64,000 bases of DNA from Streptomyces roseoviridis (GCF_039535235.1 NZ_BAAAWU010000001.1:2790001-2854000), one strand, 5' to 3'; shown: positions 24,011 to 32,765, counted from the first letter of the stretch. The notes: generated by a model not told the origin, from the letters alone. A program made the numbers and translations.

Positions 24011-24601
24011 ATGAGCACTCCGCTGCGCCTCGCCGTGATCCAGGGCTCGACCCGCGACGGGCGCCTCGGCCCGACCGTCGCCGCCTGGCTCGCCCGGCAC
24101 GCCACGGCCCGCCCCGACATGTCCGTCGACCTGGTCGACCTCGCCGAGACCCCGCTGCCCACCGTCTTCCCGCAGCTCGGCCGGGGACCGGCCGACGCGG
24201 CGGACCGGGAGCTGCTCGACGCCGTGTCCCCGCGGCTGGCCGCCGCCGACGCCTTCGTCGTCGTGACCCCGGAGTACAACCACAGCTACCCGGCGTCCCT
24301 GAAGAACGCGATCGACTGGCACAACAAGGAGTGGCACGCCAAGCCCGTCGGCTTCGTCGCCTACGGCGGCTTCTCCGGCGGCCTCCGCGCCGTGGAGCAC
24401 CTGCGCGGCGTCTTCGCCGAGCTGCACGCCGTCACCATCCGCGAGACGGTCGGACTCCAGGGCGTGTGGGGGCGGTTCGACGGGGAGGGCCGGGCCGTCG
24501 ACCCCGCCACCGACAGCGCCGCCAAGGCGATGCTCGACCAACTCGCCTGGTGGGGCGAGGCCCTGCGCGAAGCCCGCGCCAAGAAGCCCTACGGAGCCTG
24601 A
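24011..24601 (+). CDS. NADPH-dependent FMN reductase family protein
   Basis: 196 residues. N-terminal flavodoxin-like phosphate loop LAVIQGSTRDGRLGPTVAAWL, then TPEYNHSYPASLKNAIDWHNKEW, the family signature, and YGGFSGGLRAVEHLR. Reduces FMN or quinone-type compounds with NADPH. ATG 24011 has AGGGGG upstream. It is followed after 2 bp by an efflux pump, suggesting detoxification of a redox-active compound sensed by the divergent TetR. Confidence 0.9.
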   Translation: MSTPLRLAVIQGSTRDGRLGPTVAAWLARHATARPDMSVDLVDLAETPLPTVFPQLGRGPADAADRELLDAVSPRLAAADAFVVVTPEYNHSYPASLKNAIDWHNKEWHAKPVGFVAYGGFSGGLRAVEHLRGVFAELHAVTIRETVGLQGVWGRFDGEGRAVDPATDSAAKAMLDQLAWWGEALREARAKKPYGA

Positions 24602-24603
24602 CG

Positions 24604-26148
24604 ATGACCCGGCCCCAGCCCTCGGGCATTCCCTACCTCGGCATCTCCGGGCTCATGCTCGGCATCGTCCTCGGCACCCTCGACGGCACGATCGTCGGTA
24701 CCGCGCTCCCCACCATCGCCGGCGAGCTCGGCGGCCTCGACCGGCTGTCCTGGGTGGTGACCGCCTATCTGCTCACCGCCGCCGTGTCCACGCCCCTCTG
24801 GGGCAAGCTCGGCGACCTCCACGGCCGCAAGGGCGCCTACCTGTCCGCCGTCGGCGTCTTCCTCGCCGGCTCGGTCCTCTCCGGACTCGCCCAGACCATG
24901 GACCAGCTCATCGTCTTCCGCGCGCTCCAGGGCATCGGCGCCGGCGGCCTGATGGTCGGCGCGTTCGCCCTGATCGGCACCCTGATCGCCCCCGGGGACA
25001 GTCCCCGGGTCCAGGCGATCACCGGCACCATGCTGCCGCTCGCCTTCGCCGGCGGCCCCCTCGTCGGCGGCCTCCTCACCGACCACCTGAACTGGCGCTG
25101 GGCCTTCTACGTCAACCTGCCCGTGGGCCTCGCCGCCCTGCTCCTCGTCTCCCTCGCCCTGACCGCGCCCACCACCAGGGTCCGCGCCCGGGTCGACTGG
25201 GCCGGCGCCCTGCTCCTCACCACCGGCATCCTGGCCCTCACCCTGCTCGCCACCTGGGCCGGCACCACCCACGCCTGGACCTCGCCGCGGATCCTGGCCC
25301 TCACCGCCGTCGCGGTGGCCGCGCTCACCGCTTTCGTACGGGTCGAGCGGCGCGCTGAGGAACCTGTCATCCCGCCCCGGCTCTTCCGCGGCCGCGACTT
25401 CGCCGTCGCCCAGCTGCTCAGCCTGCTGGTCGGCGCCGCCATGCTCGCCGTGATGAACCACCTGCCGCAGTACCTGCAGTTCGTCCGTGGGCAGTCGTCC
25501 ACGGCGAGCGGACTGCTGCTGCTCCCGCTGCTGCTCGGCATGGTGGCCGTCCAACTGGCCACCGGGCGCAGCGTCGCCCGCACCGGCCGCTACCGGATCC
25601 ACACGATCACCGGCGGCGCGCTGATGACCGCGGGCGCCCTCCTCCTGCTGCTCCTGGACGTCGGCACGCCGACCGTCGCCGCCTCGGCGCTCACCGTCGT
25701 CCTCGGCGCGGGCATGGGCTTCCTGACGCAGTCGACGACGCTGATCACGATGTACGGCGCGGAGCCGCGCGACATGGGCGCGGCGAGCGGCACGCTCACG
25801 CTCGTCCGCACCCTCGGCGGCTCGCTCGGCGTGGCCGTGCTCGGCGCGGTCTTCACCGCCCGGCTCGCCGGCCACGACACCGACCGCACCCCGGCCCAGG
25901 TCGCGATGCTGCCCGAGCCGGTACGGGAGGCCTTCCGGGCGGCGCTGACGAGCGGGCTGCACGGGGTGCTCCTGGGCACCGCGCTGCTCTCCGCGCTCGC
26001 CTTCGCCGCCGCCTGGCTCGTACGGGAGGTTCCGCCGCGACGGTCCGGGCCCCCCGGTCCCCCGGCGCCTCCCGCGCCCGCTACGGAAGCAGGCTCTGGC
26101 TCAGCGGTCCCGCCACCGGCAGGTCGGCCAGCGCCCCGCCCTTCGTGA
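24604..26148 (+). CDS. DHA2-family MFS drug exporter
   Basis: 514 residues with about 14 membrane segments. Motif C-type GIVLGTLDGTIVGTALPTIAGEL, motif A GKLGDLHGRKGAYL, and antiporter motif GPLVGGLLTDHLNWRWAFYVNLPVG. Likely proton-driven export of a toxic compound. ATG 24604 comes 2 bp after the reductase stop, so the genes are co-transcribed under the operator array. The Pro/Gly-rich C-terminal tail runs 68 bp into the convergent secreted-protein gene. Confidence 0.92.
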   Translation: MTRPQPSGIPYLGISGLMLGIVLGTLDGTIVGTALPTIAGELGGLDRLSWVVTAYLLTAAVSTPLWGKLGDLHGRKGAYLSAVGVFLAGSVLSGLAQTMDQLIVFRALQGIGAGGLMVGAFALIGTLIAPGDSPRVQAITGTMLPLAFAGGPLVGGLLTDHLNWRWAFYVNLPVGLAALLLVSLALTAPTTRVRARVDWAGALLLTTGILALTLLATWAGTTHAWTSPRILALTAVAVAALTAFVRVERRAEEPVIPPRLFRGRDFAVAQLLSLLVGAAMLAVMNHLPQYLQFVRGQSSTASGLLLLPLLLGMVAVQLATGRSVARTGRYRIHTITGGALMTAGALLLLLLDVGTPTVAASALTVVLGAGMGFLTQSTTLITMYGAEPRDMGAASGTLTLVRTLGGSLGVAVLGAVFTARLAGHDTDRTPAQVAMLPEPVREAFRAALTSGLHGVLLGTALLSALAFAAAWLVREVPPRRSGPPGPPAPPAPATEAGSGSAVPPPAGRPAPRPS

Positions 26149-26473
26149 CGTGGTCGGTGACCAGGTCGGTGCCGACCGGCTTGAAGTCGGCGACCTGGGT
26201 GCCGATGCCGTTGTCCAGCGGGTCGACACCGGTGTTGGCCAGCGGGTCCAGCTGAAGGCGGGTCAGCGGCGCGACCCCGTGGCCGACGCCGTCCAGGGCC
26301 GCGGTGCCGTCCACCCGGGTGAGCGAGTCGGGCGGCAGCGGGACGGCCACTCCCTCGGCCGCCTGGGCACCGGCGCCCGCCCCGAACACGGCGGCGCCGG
26401 CCGCCGTGACGGTCAGTCCGGCCTTCAGCAGGGCGCTGCGGCGGGGAGTGCGGGCTTGTGCGTGACGCGCCAT
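26081..26473 (-). CDS. Small secreted protein, function unknown
   Basis: 130 residues. Signal peptide with RRSALLKAGLTVTAAGAAVFGAGAGAQA and an AQA cleavage site. The mature part is Leu/Pro/Gly-rich with no recognised domain (LPPDSLTRVDGT, PVAGPLSQSLLP). Similar low-complexity exported proteins are frequent in Streptomyces, and the one at 32154-32582 has the same character. Its end overlaps the exporter gene by 68 bp. Confidence 0.72.
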   Translation of the reverse strand: MARHAQARTPRRSALLKAGLTVTAAGAAVFGAGAGAQAAEGVAVPLPPDSLTRVDGTAALDGVGHGVAPLTRLQLDPLANTGVDPLDNGIGTQVADFKPVGTDLVTDHVTKGGALADLPVAGPLSQSLLP

Positions 26474-26603
26474 GGCGGTCCTTCCAGGGACTTGTCAGAG
26501 GGGTGACCGAGCGGACACCGAGCGTAGTGGAGGTGTGATGCTCGATACCAACCGGCCGCCTCGGGGGTCCCCTGCACGGGGGAATGGTTCACACTGGTGT
26601 CCC

Positions 26604-27236
26604 GTGAGTTCCCAACCGATCCCCGCCCGGGTCGTCCTGCTCGCGGGCCCCTCCGGCTCCGGCAAGTCGTCCCTCGCCGCCGCCACCGGCCTGCCGGTAC
26701 TGCGCCTCGACGACTTCTACAAGGAGGGCGACGACCCCTCCCTGCCTCTGGTGGAGGGCAGTTCGGACATCGACTGGGACTCCCCGCTCTCCTGGGACGC
26801 GGACGCCGCCGTCGCCGCGATCACGGAGCTGTGCCGTACGGGTCGGACCGACGTGCCCGTGTACGACATCTCCACCAGCTCCCGCGTGGACCGCGAGACG
26901 CTCGACATCGAGCGGACGCCGCTGTTCGTCGCGGAGGGCATCTTCGCCGCCGACATCGTCGCGCGCTGCCGCGAGCTGGGGGTGCTCGCCGACGCGCTGT
27001 GTCTGCGCGGCCGCCCCGCGACGACCTTCCGCCGCCGGCTGCTCCGCGACCTGAAGGAGGGCCGCAAGTCGGTCCCGTTCCTGCTGCGCCGCGGCTGGCG
27101 CCTGATGCGGGCCGAGCGGTCGATCGTGGCCCGGCAGACCGCCCTGGGCGCCCACCCGTGCGCCAAGGACGAGGCCCTGGGCCGTCTGGCCGCCGCGGCC
27201 GCCGGCCGCCGCCTCGTCCCGGCCGCCCGCGCCTGA
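26604..27236 (+). CDS. Uridine kinase-like P-loop protein
   Basis: 210 residues. Walker A LLAGPSGSGKSS followed by LRLDDFYKEGDDPSLP, characteristic of uridine/cytidine kinases, and FVAEGIFAAD in place of Walker B. Probably phosphorylates a nucleoside for salvage. GTG 26604 is the chosen start since it gives a family-like N-terminus. ATG 26538 in the same frame has a good GGAGG and cannot be excluded. No CTACGCGCGTAG site precedes it, so it lies outside the proposed regulon. Confidence 0.82.
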   Translation: MSSQPIPARVVLLAGPSGSGKSSLAAATGLPVLRLDDFYKEGDDPSLPLVEGSSDIDWDSPLSWDADAAVAAITELCRTGRTDVPVYDISTSSRVDRETLDIERTPLFVAEGIFAADIVARCRELGVLADALCLRGRPATTFRRRLLRDLKEGRKSVPFLLRRGWRLMRAERSIVARQTALGAHPCAKDEALGRLAAAAAGRRLVPAARA

Positions 27237-27260
27237 CCCCGTACGCCCGCACACGGATGT

Positions 27261-27304
27261 GGCGAGGGCCGGACAGGAACCCCCGATCCTGTCCGGCCCT
27301 CGCC
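27261..27304. terminator. Bidirectional terminator between uridine kinase-like gene and sigQ
   Basis: Perfect 18-base arms (27261-27278 and 27287-27304), 8-nt loop, followed by GTTT. Confidence 0.85.
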
Positions 27305-27369
27305 GTTTCCCCCGTTGCCCGTACTTCCGTACGGTCCCCCGTGATCCCCCGTGATCCCCCCGTTCTCCT

Positions 27370-28092
27370 TCAGGCCACCAGCTCGCCGAAGGACTCCTCC
27401 TCGTCACGGCCGAAGCTCAGCACCTCGTCCTCGCGCAGCCGCCGCAGCGAGCGCCAGATGCTCGACTTCACCGTGCCGACACTGATGTCGAGGATCTGCG
27501 CGATCTCCGGGTCGGTGCGGCCCTCGTAGTAGCGCAGCACCAGCATGGTGCGCTGGAGCTCGGGCAGCCGGGCGAGGGCCTGCCACAGGACGGCGCGCAG
27601 CTCGGTGCCGCGCATCGCGTCCGTCTCGCCGACCGTCTCCGGCAGCTCCTCGGTCGGGTACTCGTTGAGCTTGCGCCGCCGCCAGGCGCTGATGTGCAGG
27701 TTCGTCATCGTGCGGCGCAGGTAGCCGCCGACCGCGGCCTTGTCGCTGATCCGGTCCCAGGCGCGGTACGTGGAGAACAGCGCGCTCTGGAGCAGGTCCT
27801 CGGCCTCGAAACGGTCACCGGTCAGGTGGTAGGCGGTGGCGTACAGGGAGGCCCGGCGCTCCTGCACGTAGGCCGTGAACTCGGCCTCCGAACAGCTGGA
27901 GCGCTCCCCCGTGGCCTCCCCGTACACCGCTCCCCCGTCAGGGACGGCGGCCATGTACGGCGCCTTCCGCTGACGCCCGACGCCGCGAACGCACCCCCGC
28001 CCGTTCACACCGCCGGACTTCTCGGTGCTCCGCGTGACGTCGTGGAGACGCGTGACAACTGCGCTCGAGGTGGTGCTGTGCACTGCGTTCAT
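27370..28092 (-). CDS. sigQ: ECF RNA polymerase sigma factor SigQ
   Basis: 240 residues. Region 2 (ASLYATAYHLTGDRFEAEDLLQSALFSTYRAW) and region 4 (LPELQRTMLVLRYYEGRTDPEIAQILDISVGTVKSSIWRSLRRLRED) of a SigE-like ECF sigma. In S. coelicolor sigQ is divergent from afsQ1-afsQ2, is activated by AfsQ1 and antagonises antibiotic production; the same arrangement is seen here. ATG 28092 has a GGGGGG tract upstream; ATG 27953 would give a shorter form starting just before the sigma domain. Confidence 0.92.
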   Translation of the reverse strand: MNAVHSTTSSAVVTRLHDVTRSTEKSGGVNGRGCVRGVGRQRKAPYMAAVPDGGAVYGEATGERSSCSEAEFTAYVQERRASLYATAYHLTGDRFEAEDLLQSALFSTYRAWDRISDKAAVGGYLRRTMTNLHISAWRRRKLNEYPTEELPETVGETDAMRGTELRAVLWQALARLPELQRTMLVLRYYEGRTDPEIAQILDISVGTVKSSIWRSLRRLREDEVLSFGRDEEESFGELVA

Positions 28093-28176
28093 CTCGCGCC
28101 CCCCGTCGGTTGGAGTCCGTAGGTCCTTGATGAGGAAAATCCTGCCCCCGCCACTTCATCGCGGTGTCCGCCGACT

Positions 28177-28192
28177 GTCACAGCCGTGTCAC
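28177..28192. promoter_or_regulatory. AfsQ1 binding site between sigQ and afsQ1
   Basis: GTCAC-AGCCGT-GTCAC fits the known AfsQ1 consensus GTnAC-n6-GTnAC and lies in the intergenic region where AfsQ1 acts in S. coelicolor. It is 85 bp from the sigQ start and 70 bp from the afsQ1 start. Confidence 0.85.
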
Positions 28193-28261
28193 AGGGGGCG
28201 GTGCGACGGCCGCGTGACCGGACGGTCGAACTCGGACGGCCGCATGCGACAGAATGAGGCC

Positions 28262-28939
28262 GTGCCTTTCCTGTTGCTGATCGAGGACGACGACGCCATC
28301 CGCACGGCCCTCGAACTCTCGCTGTCACGCCAGGGCCACCGAGTGGCCACCGCGGCGACGGGCGAGGACGGCCTGAAGCTGCTGAAGGAACAGCGGCCCG
28401 ACCTGGTCGTGCTGGACGTGATGCTGCCGGGCATCGACGGCTTCGAGGTGTGCCGTCGCATCCGGCGCACCGACCAGCTGCCGATCATCCTGCTGACGGC
28501 CCGCAGCGACGACATCGACGTGGTGGTGGGCCTGGAGTCGGGCGCCGACGACTACGTGGTGAAGCCGGTGCAGGGCCGGGTGCTCGACGCCCGGATCCGC
28601 GCCGTGCTGCGCCGTGGCGAGCGGGAGGCCACCGACTCGGCGACCTTCGGCTCCCTGGTGATCGACCGTTCGGCGATGACCGTGACGAAGAACGGCGAGG
28701 ACCTCCAGCTCACCCCGACCGAGCTGCGGCTGCTCCTGGAGCTGAGCCGGAGGCCCGGCCAGGCCCTGTCCCGGCAGCAGCTGCTGCGGCTGGTGTGGGA
28801 GCACGACTACCTGGGCGACTCGCGGCTCGTGGACGCCTGCGTGCAGCGGCTGCGCGCCAAGGTGGAGGACGTGCCGTCGTCGCCGACCCTGATCCGCACC
28901 GTACGGGGCGTGGGCTACCGGCTGGACGTCCCTGCGTGA
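28262..28939 (+). CDS. afsQ1: OmpR-family response regulator AfsQ1
   Basis: 225 residues. Receiver domain with phospho-acceptor Asp52 (LVVLDVMLPGIDG) and LLTARSDDIDVVVGLESGADDYVVKPV, then a winged-helix output domain (LTPTELRLLLELSRRPGQALSRQQLL...VGYRLDV). AfsQ1 controls antibiotic production and nitrogen-related genes. GTG 28262 gives exactly the receiver start; the open frame upstream to 28025 is not coding. GTGA overlap with afsQ2 shows translational coupling. Confidence 0.95.
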   Translation: MPFLLLIEDDDAIRTALELSLSRQGHRVATAATGEDGLKLLKEQRPDLVVLDVMLPGIDGFEVCRRIRRTDQLPIILLTARSDDIDVVVGLESGADDYVVKPVQGRVLDARIRAVLRRGEREATDSATFGSLVIDRSAMTVTKNGEDLQLTPTELRLLLELSRRPGQALSRQQLLRLVWEHDYLGDSRLVDACVQRLRAKVEDVPSSPTLIRTVRGVGYRLDVPA

Positions 28940-30525
28940 GCAAAGGGATCATCTCGGTGCTGCGGTTCACCAGTCTGCGGCTCCGCCTCGTCGTCGTCTT
29001 CGCCCTGGTCGCGCTCACCGCGGCCGTGTCGGCCTCGGGCATCGCGTACTGGCTGAACCGCGAGGCCGTCCTCAAGCGCACCCAGGACAGCGCGCTCAAC
29101 GACTTCCGGCAGGAGATGCAGAACCGGGCGGCGACGCTGCCGCTGCGCCCCACCGAGGAGGAGCTGCGGCGCACCGCCGAGCAGATGGCGGGCGGCAGCG
29201 CCGGCTACAGCGTGCTGCTCATCGGCGAGCGGGACGCGGGCAAGCCGATCGTCGGCGCCTCGAACCCGGACGTGTTCACGCTGGCGGACGTGCCGCGCTC
29301 GCTGCGGACGGCGGTGGGCACGAAGCGGCCGGTGACGGACACCAACGACTACCCGTACCACCTGTTCTGGCAGCGGACGCAGCGCGACGGCACGCCGTAC
29401 CTGGTCGGCGGGACGAAGGTCGACGGCGGCGGTCCGACCGGCTACATGTTCAAGTCGCTCGCCGCGGAGAAGGCGGACCTGAACTCGCTGGCCTGGTCGC
29501 TCGGGATCGCCACCGGTCTCGCGGTGATCGGTTCGGTGCTGCTCGCGCAGGTCGCGGCGACGACCGTGCTCAGGCCGGTGCACCGGCTCGGTGAGGCGGC
29601 CCGGCAGCTCGGCGAGGGCAAGCTGGACACCCGACTGCGGGTCTCGGGCAACGACGAACTGGCCGATCTGTCCCGTACGTTCAACAGCGCGGCCGAGTCG
29701 CTTCAGAAGAAGGTCGCGGACATGAGCGCGCGGGAGGAGGCGAGCCGCCGCTTCGTCGCCGACATGTCGCACGAGCTGCGCACCCCGCTGACCGCCCTGA
29801 CGGCCGTGACCGAGGTCCTGGAGGACGAGCAGGACGCGCTCGACCCGATGATCGCCCCGGCGGTGGCGCTGGTGGTCAGCGAGACGCGCCGGCTGAACGA
29901 CCTGGTGGAGAACCTGATGGAGGTGACCCGCTTCGACGCGGGCACCGCCCGTCTGGTCCTGGACGACGTGGACATCGCCGACCAGATCACCGCGTGCATC
30001 GACGCGCGGGCCTGGCTGGACGCGGTCGACCTGGACGCGGAGCGCGGGATCGTGGCGCGGCTCGACCCGCGCCGCCTGGACGTGATCCTGGCGAACCTGA
30101 TCGGCAACGCCCTCAAGCACGGCGGTTCGCCGGTGCGGGTCTCGGTGCGGACGGAGCCCTCGGCCGGGACCGCCGAGGACGGGGAGGACGGCGAGGCCGG
30201 GGAGGACGGCGAGGCCGGGGAGGACCTGGTGATCGCGGTGCGCGACCACGGGCCCGGCATCCCCGAGGAGGTCCTGCCGCACGTCTTCGACCGCTTCTAC
30301 AAGGCGAGCGCCTCCCGGCCGCGGTCGGACGGCAGCGGGCTCGGCCTGTCGATCGCGATGGAGAACGCGCTGATCCACGGCGGCTCGATCGCGGCCGCCA
30401 ACTCGACGGACGAGGACGGCCGGGTGGACGGCGCGGTGTTCGTGCTGCGGCTGCCCCGGGACGGCTCGGGGATCGCGCGGGAGCTGCGGACCCGCAGCAG
30501 CCAGGGCGAGGTGGAGGAGAGTTGA
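28936..30525 (+). CDS. afsQ2: Sensor histidine kinase AfsQ2
   Basis: 529 residues. Membrane helices at about 17-40 and 184-207 flank an extracellular sensor of about 140 residues. HAMP follows, then the HisKA domain with phosphorylated His279 in SHELRTPLTA, and the HATPase domain with NLIGNALKHGG (N box), DHGPGIP (G1) and GSGLGLSIA (G2). An in-frame acidic repeat (GEDGEA units, 30181-30226) expands the segment between N and G1 boxes. It overlaps afsQ1 (GTGA) and the lipoprotein gene (TTGA). Confidence 0.94.
   Translation: MSKGIISVLRFTSLRLRLVVVFALVALTAAVSASGIAYWLNREAVLKRTQDSALNDFRQEMQNRAATLPLRPTEEELRRTAEQMAGGSAGYSVLLIGERDAGKPIVGASNPDVFTLADVPRSLRTAVGTKRPVTDTNDYPYHLFWQRTQRDGTPYLVGGTKVDGGGPTGYMFKSLAAEKADLNSLAWSLGIATGLAVIGSVLLAQVAATTVLRPVHRLGEAARQLGEGKLDTRLRVSGNDELADLSRTFNSAAESLQKKVADMSAREEASRRFVADMSHELRTPLTALTAVTEVLEDEQDALDPMIAPAVALVVSETRRLNDLVENLMEVTRFDAGTARLVLDDVDIADQITACIDARAWLDAVDLDAERGIVARLDPRRLDVILANLIGNALKHGGSPVRVSVRTEPSAGTAEDGEDGEAGEDGEAGEDLVIAVRDHGPGIPEEVLPHVFDRFYKASASRPRSDGSGLGLSIAMENALIHGGSIAAANSTDEDGRVDGAVFVLRLPRDGSGIARELRTRSSQGEVEES
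30181..30226 (+). repeat. 18-bp in-frame tandem repeat inside afsQ2
   Basis: The unit GGGGAGGACGGCGAGGCC occurs at 30181-30198 and 30199-30216, with a partial copy to 30226. It encodes GEDGEA and keeps the frame, so copy number could vary without inactivating the kinase. Confidence 0.85.
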
Positions 30526-31154
30526 GACGTCGCCGTACGGGCCGTGTGGTCCTGGGCGCGGTGGGCGCCGTACTGCTCGCGGGCTGCGGCATCCGTACGA
30601 CCTCGGTGCCGGTGGACGCGGGCGCCGCGCCCTCGCGGGTGCCGTGCAGCGTGGCGGACGACGCGGGTGCCTCCGCGGCGCAGGGACTCCCGCTGCGGGT
30701 GTACCTGCTGTGCGGGGCCCAGCTGGAGGCGGTGGAGCGGCGCTCGCCGCTGCCCGAGGAGAAGGTGGCGGGCGACCCGGTGCGCACGGCGTCGGCGCTG
30801 CTCGCCCAGTTGCAGGGCGAGCCGTCGGAGGAGGAGCGGCAGGCCGGGTTCGCCACGGCGGTGAAGGGCCCGCTGGTGGTGAGCGCGGGTCATCGCGGCG
30901 ACCCGGCGGGCACGCTGCGGCTGAGCCGGCAGCCGGAGGACCTGCCGCCGACGGCCCTCGCGCAGATCGTGTGCACCTTCGCCGAGAGCACGGCGGGCGC
31001 GGGCAGCACGTCGGTGGTGCTCGGCGGCCCGGGGAAGTACGAGCCGCGGCGCTACAGCTGTACGCGGGAGCTGAAGGAGCGTCCGGAGTCTTCGGTTCCG
31101 TCGGTTCCCGCGGCCTCCCCGGGGGCGCCGGGCGCCTCCGCGCCGGCCTCCTGA
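30522..31154 (+). CDS. Lipoprotein of the afsQ operon
   Basis: 210 residues. Signal peptide and lipobox GAVLLAGCG with the lipidated Cys. The rest contains ERRSPLPEEKVAGDPVRTASALLAQLQGEPSEEERQAGFATAV, resembling a GerMN-like fold (my impression only). Start TTG 30522 has GGAGGAGAG upstream and overlaps the afsQ2 stop as TTGA. S. coelicolor has a lipoprotein gene in the same place (SCO4905). A role modulating the AfsQ2 sensor is a reasonable guess, not shown by sequence. Confidence 0.87.
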   Translation: MRRRRTGRVVLGAVGAVLLAGCGIRTTSVPVDAGAAPSRVPCSVADDAGASAAQGLPLRVYLLCGAQLEAVERRSPLPEEKVAGDPVRTASALLAQLQGEPSEEERQAGFATAVKGPLVVSAGHRGDPAGTLRLSRQPEDLPPTALAQIVCTFAESTAGAGSTSVVLGGPGKYEPRRYSCTRELKERPESSVPSVPAASPGAPGASAPAS

Positions 31155-31209
31155 ACGAGACCGCGGACCCGGCGGAACCGATTCCGCCGGGAAGCGCGTC
31201 TTGGGGGGC

Positions 31210-31785
31210 GTGCAGCGTCAAGGTTCCGGCGGTTCCGGCGACAGCGTCGCCAAGGTCGTACGCGTGGCGGGGTTCGTCCTCCTCCTCGCGCATCTGCTGG
31301 TCGTCGCCTGGGTGACGCTCCGCCCGCGCGACGTGGCGTGGGTGACCGCGCCCAACCTGACACCGCTGGCCGGGATCAGACTCGACCTGGCGCTCGGCCC
31401 GGTCGAGGCGGCCCGGCGGATCGGCGGCGGTCTGCTGCTCCTGGCCCCGCTCGGGGTGCTGCTGCCGATGGCCGACGGGCGGCTCGCCGTCTCGCCGTGG
31501 GCGTCGCTGGCCCGGACGACCGCCGCGGGGGCGCTGGTGTCGCTCGCGGTGGAGCTGTTGCAGACGGCGGTGCCCGGTCAGGTCGTGGACGTGGACTCGG
31601 TGCTCCTGAACACGGCGGGGGTGGCGCTGGCGCACGTGCTGCTCGTACCGGCGGGGCGGGCGTGGCTGCGCCGCGGCCCGCGCGGGCGCCGGCCGGCCGG
31701 CGGCGTCTCCTCCTCCAGGAGGAGGCCGGAGCGTTCTTCTCAGGGGGCTACCCCGACGATTCCCAGGGTCGGGATCGCCCCGTAG
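31210..31785 (+). CDS. VanZ-like membrane protein
   Basis: 191 residues with four or five membrane helices. VanZ-type features: LRPRDVAWVTAPNLTPLAGI, then LLLLAPLGVLLPM, LVSLAVELLQTAVPGQVVDVDSVLLNTAGVALAHVL (the conserved E-Q-R/D-V-D-N-xG pattern). The protein of teicoplanin resistance gives the family its name, but chromosomal members mostly have unknown roles. GTG 31210 is chosen; TTG 31201 in the same frame is possible. The C-terminal tail is Arg/Ser-rich and low-complexity. Confidence 0.85.
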   Translation: MQRQGSGGSGDSVAKVVRVAGFVLLLAHLLVVAWVTLRPRDVAWVTAPNLTPLAGIRLDLALGPVEAARRIGGGLLLLAPLGVLLPMADGRLAVSPWASLARTTAAGALVSLAVELLQTAVPGQVVDVDSVLLNTAGVALAHVLLVPAGRAWLRRGPRGRRPAGGVSSSRRRPERSSQGATPTIPRVGIAP

Positions 31786-31874
31786 ACGGACGCTTTGTCC
31801 CCCTGGCGGGGCGAGGATGGAGACAGATCGGGGGCCGGAGAGACGGTCCCCGCGAGACTCCGAAGGAGCCCACC

Positions 31875-32075
31875 ATGGCCGCACTGACCCGCCCTCGTGA
31901 CGGACGCGTGATCGGCGGAGTGTGCGCGGCGCTGGCACGGCGCTTCGGCATGTCCGCCACGACGATGCGCGTGATCTTCCTGGCCTCGTGCCTGCTGCCC
32001 GGCCCTCAGTTCCTGCTCTACGTGGCGCTGTGGGTGCTGCTGCCGGCGGAGAAGGCGCCGAGCACGGCCTGGTAG
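31875..32075 (+). CDS. PspC-domain small membrane protein
   Basis: 66 residues: LTRPRDGRVIGGVCAALARRFGMSATTMRVIFLASCLLPGPQFLLYVALWVLLPAE is a complete PspC domain with one amphipathic and one transmembrane part. Such proteins act in phage-shock or envelope-stress responses. ATG 31875 follows GAAGGAG at 7 nt. Too short for a separate output domain; probably a stand-alone stress protein. Confidence 0.88.
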   Translation: MAALTRPRDGRVIGGVCAALARRFGMSATTMRVIFLASCLLPGPQFLLYVALWVLLPAEKAPSTAW

Positions 32076-32103
32076 CCCCGGCCGCGTCCGCCCCCCCAAA
32101 GGT

Positions 32104-32141
32104 CGAGGGCGCCCGTCCCGGTGCGGGGACGGGCGCCCTCG
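32104..32141. terminator. Bidirectional terminator between PspC and secreted-protein genes
   Basis: Perfect 16-base arms (32104-32119 and 32126-32141), 6-nt loop, between convergent genes. Confidence 0.82.
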
Positions 32142-32153
32142 GCGCGTACGGGC

Positions 32154-32582
32154 TCAGAGGCCGAGGCCACCCACCGGCAGTCCGCCGAGGCCGCCGACCG
32201 GCAGGCCACCGAGGAGGCCGCCGGCCGCACCGAGCGGGGTGGCGTCCAGGCCGCTCTTGGCGCCGTCGATCGGGAGGTTCTGCGCCTGCTCCTGCAGCTC
32301 GCCCGGGAGGGTCTGGGCCTGCTCGACGGCGCCCGGGAGGGTCTTGACGACGCCCTCTTCGACGCTGGTGCCGAGGGCGCCCTGGCCGCCGGCGAGGGCC
32401 TCGCCGGCGCCCGAGGGGAGCTCGGTCAGGTCCTCGCCGAGGGGCAGGGTGCTGGTCACCAGGCCGAGGGCGTCGGGGCCGAGCGGCAGCGACGGGGCGG
32501 CGGAGGCCGTTCCGGCGGCGGCAGCGGCGAAAGCGGCACCGAGAGCGGCAACACCGAGCGTCTTGGCGGCAGACTGCTTCAT
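32154..32582 (-). CDS. Small secreted protein with Gly/Leu/Pro repeats
   Basis: 142 residues. Signal peptide MKQSAAKTLGVAALGAAFAAAAAGTASA. The mature part is Leu/Gly/Pro-rich, with LPLGPDALGLV, LPGAVEQAQTLPGELQEQAQNLP and C-terminal repeats GGLPVGGLGGLPVGGLGL. No domain recognised. This belongs to the abundant low-complexity exported proteins of Streptomyces, which are sometimes mislabelled ATP-binding. Confidence 0.78.
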   Translation of the reverse strand: MKQSAAKTLGVAALGAAFAAAAAGTASAAPSLPLGPDALGLVTSTLPLGEDLTELPSGAGEALAGGQGALGTSVEEGVVKTLPGAVEQAQTLPGELQEQAQNLPIDGAKSGLDATPLGAAGGLLGGLPVGGLGGLPVGGLGL

Positions 32583-32765
32583 CAGAAAATCTTCCTCGGG
32601 AATCTCGAGTGTCTCGGGGCGTCGGGGAGGGCCCGAGAGCTGGGCGTTTCGGGGAATGCAGAGTGGCTACGCAAACTAACCAGCGAAAGCCGCCGCCCGC
32701 AAACACCGAAATGCGGCCGGGCGTGGTGCGCCCGGCCGCCGAGATCGCCGTCCCGAAGGGTGCGA

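Noticed and set aside
26081..26148. Overlap of the exporter and secreted-protein genes as evidence against one of them
   Set aside because: Both have good family or signal-peptide evidence, and the exporter tail is low-complexity, so a convergent overlap is acceptable.
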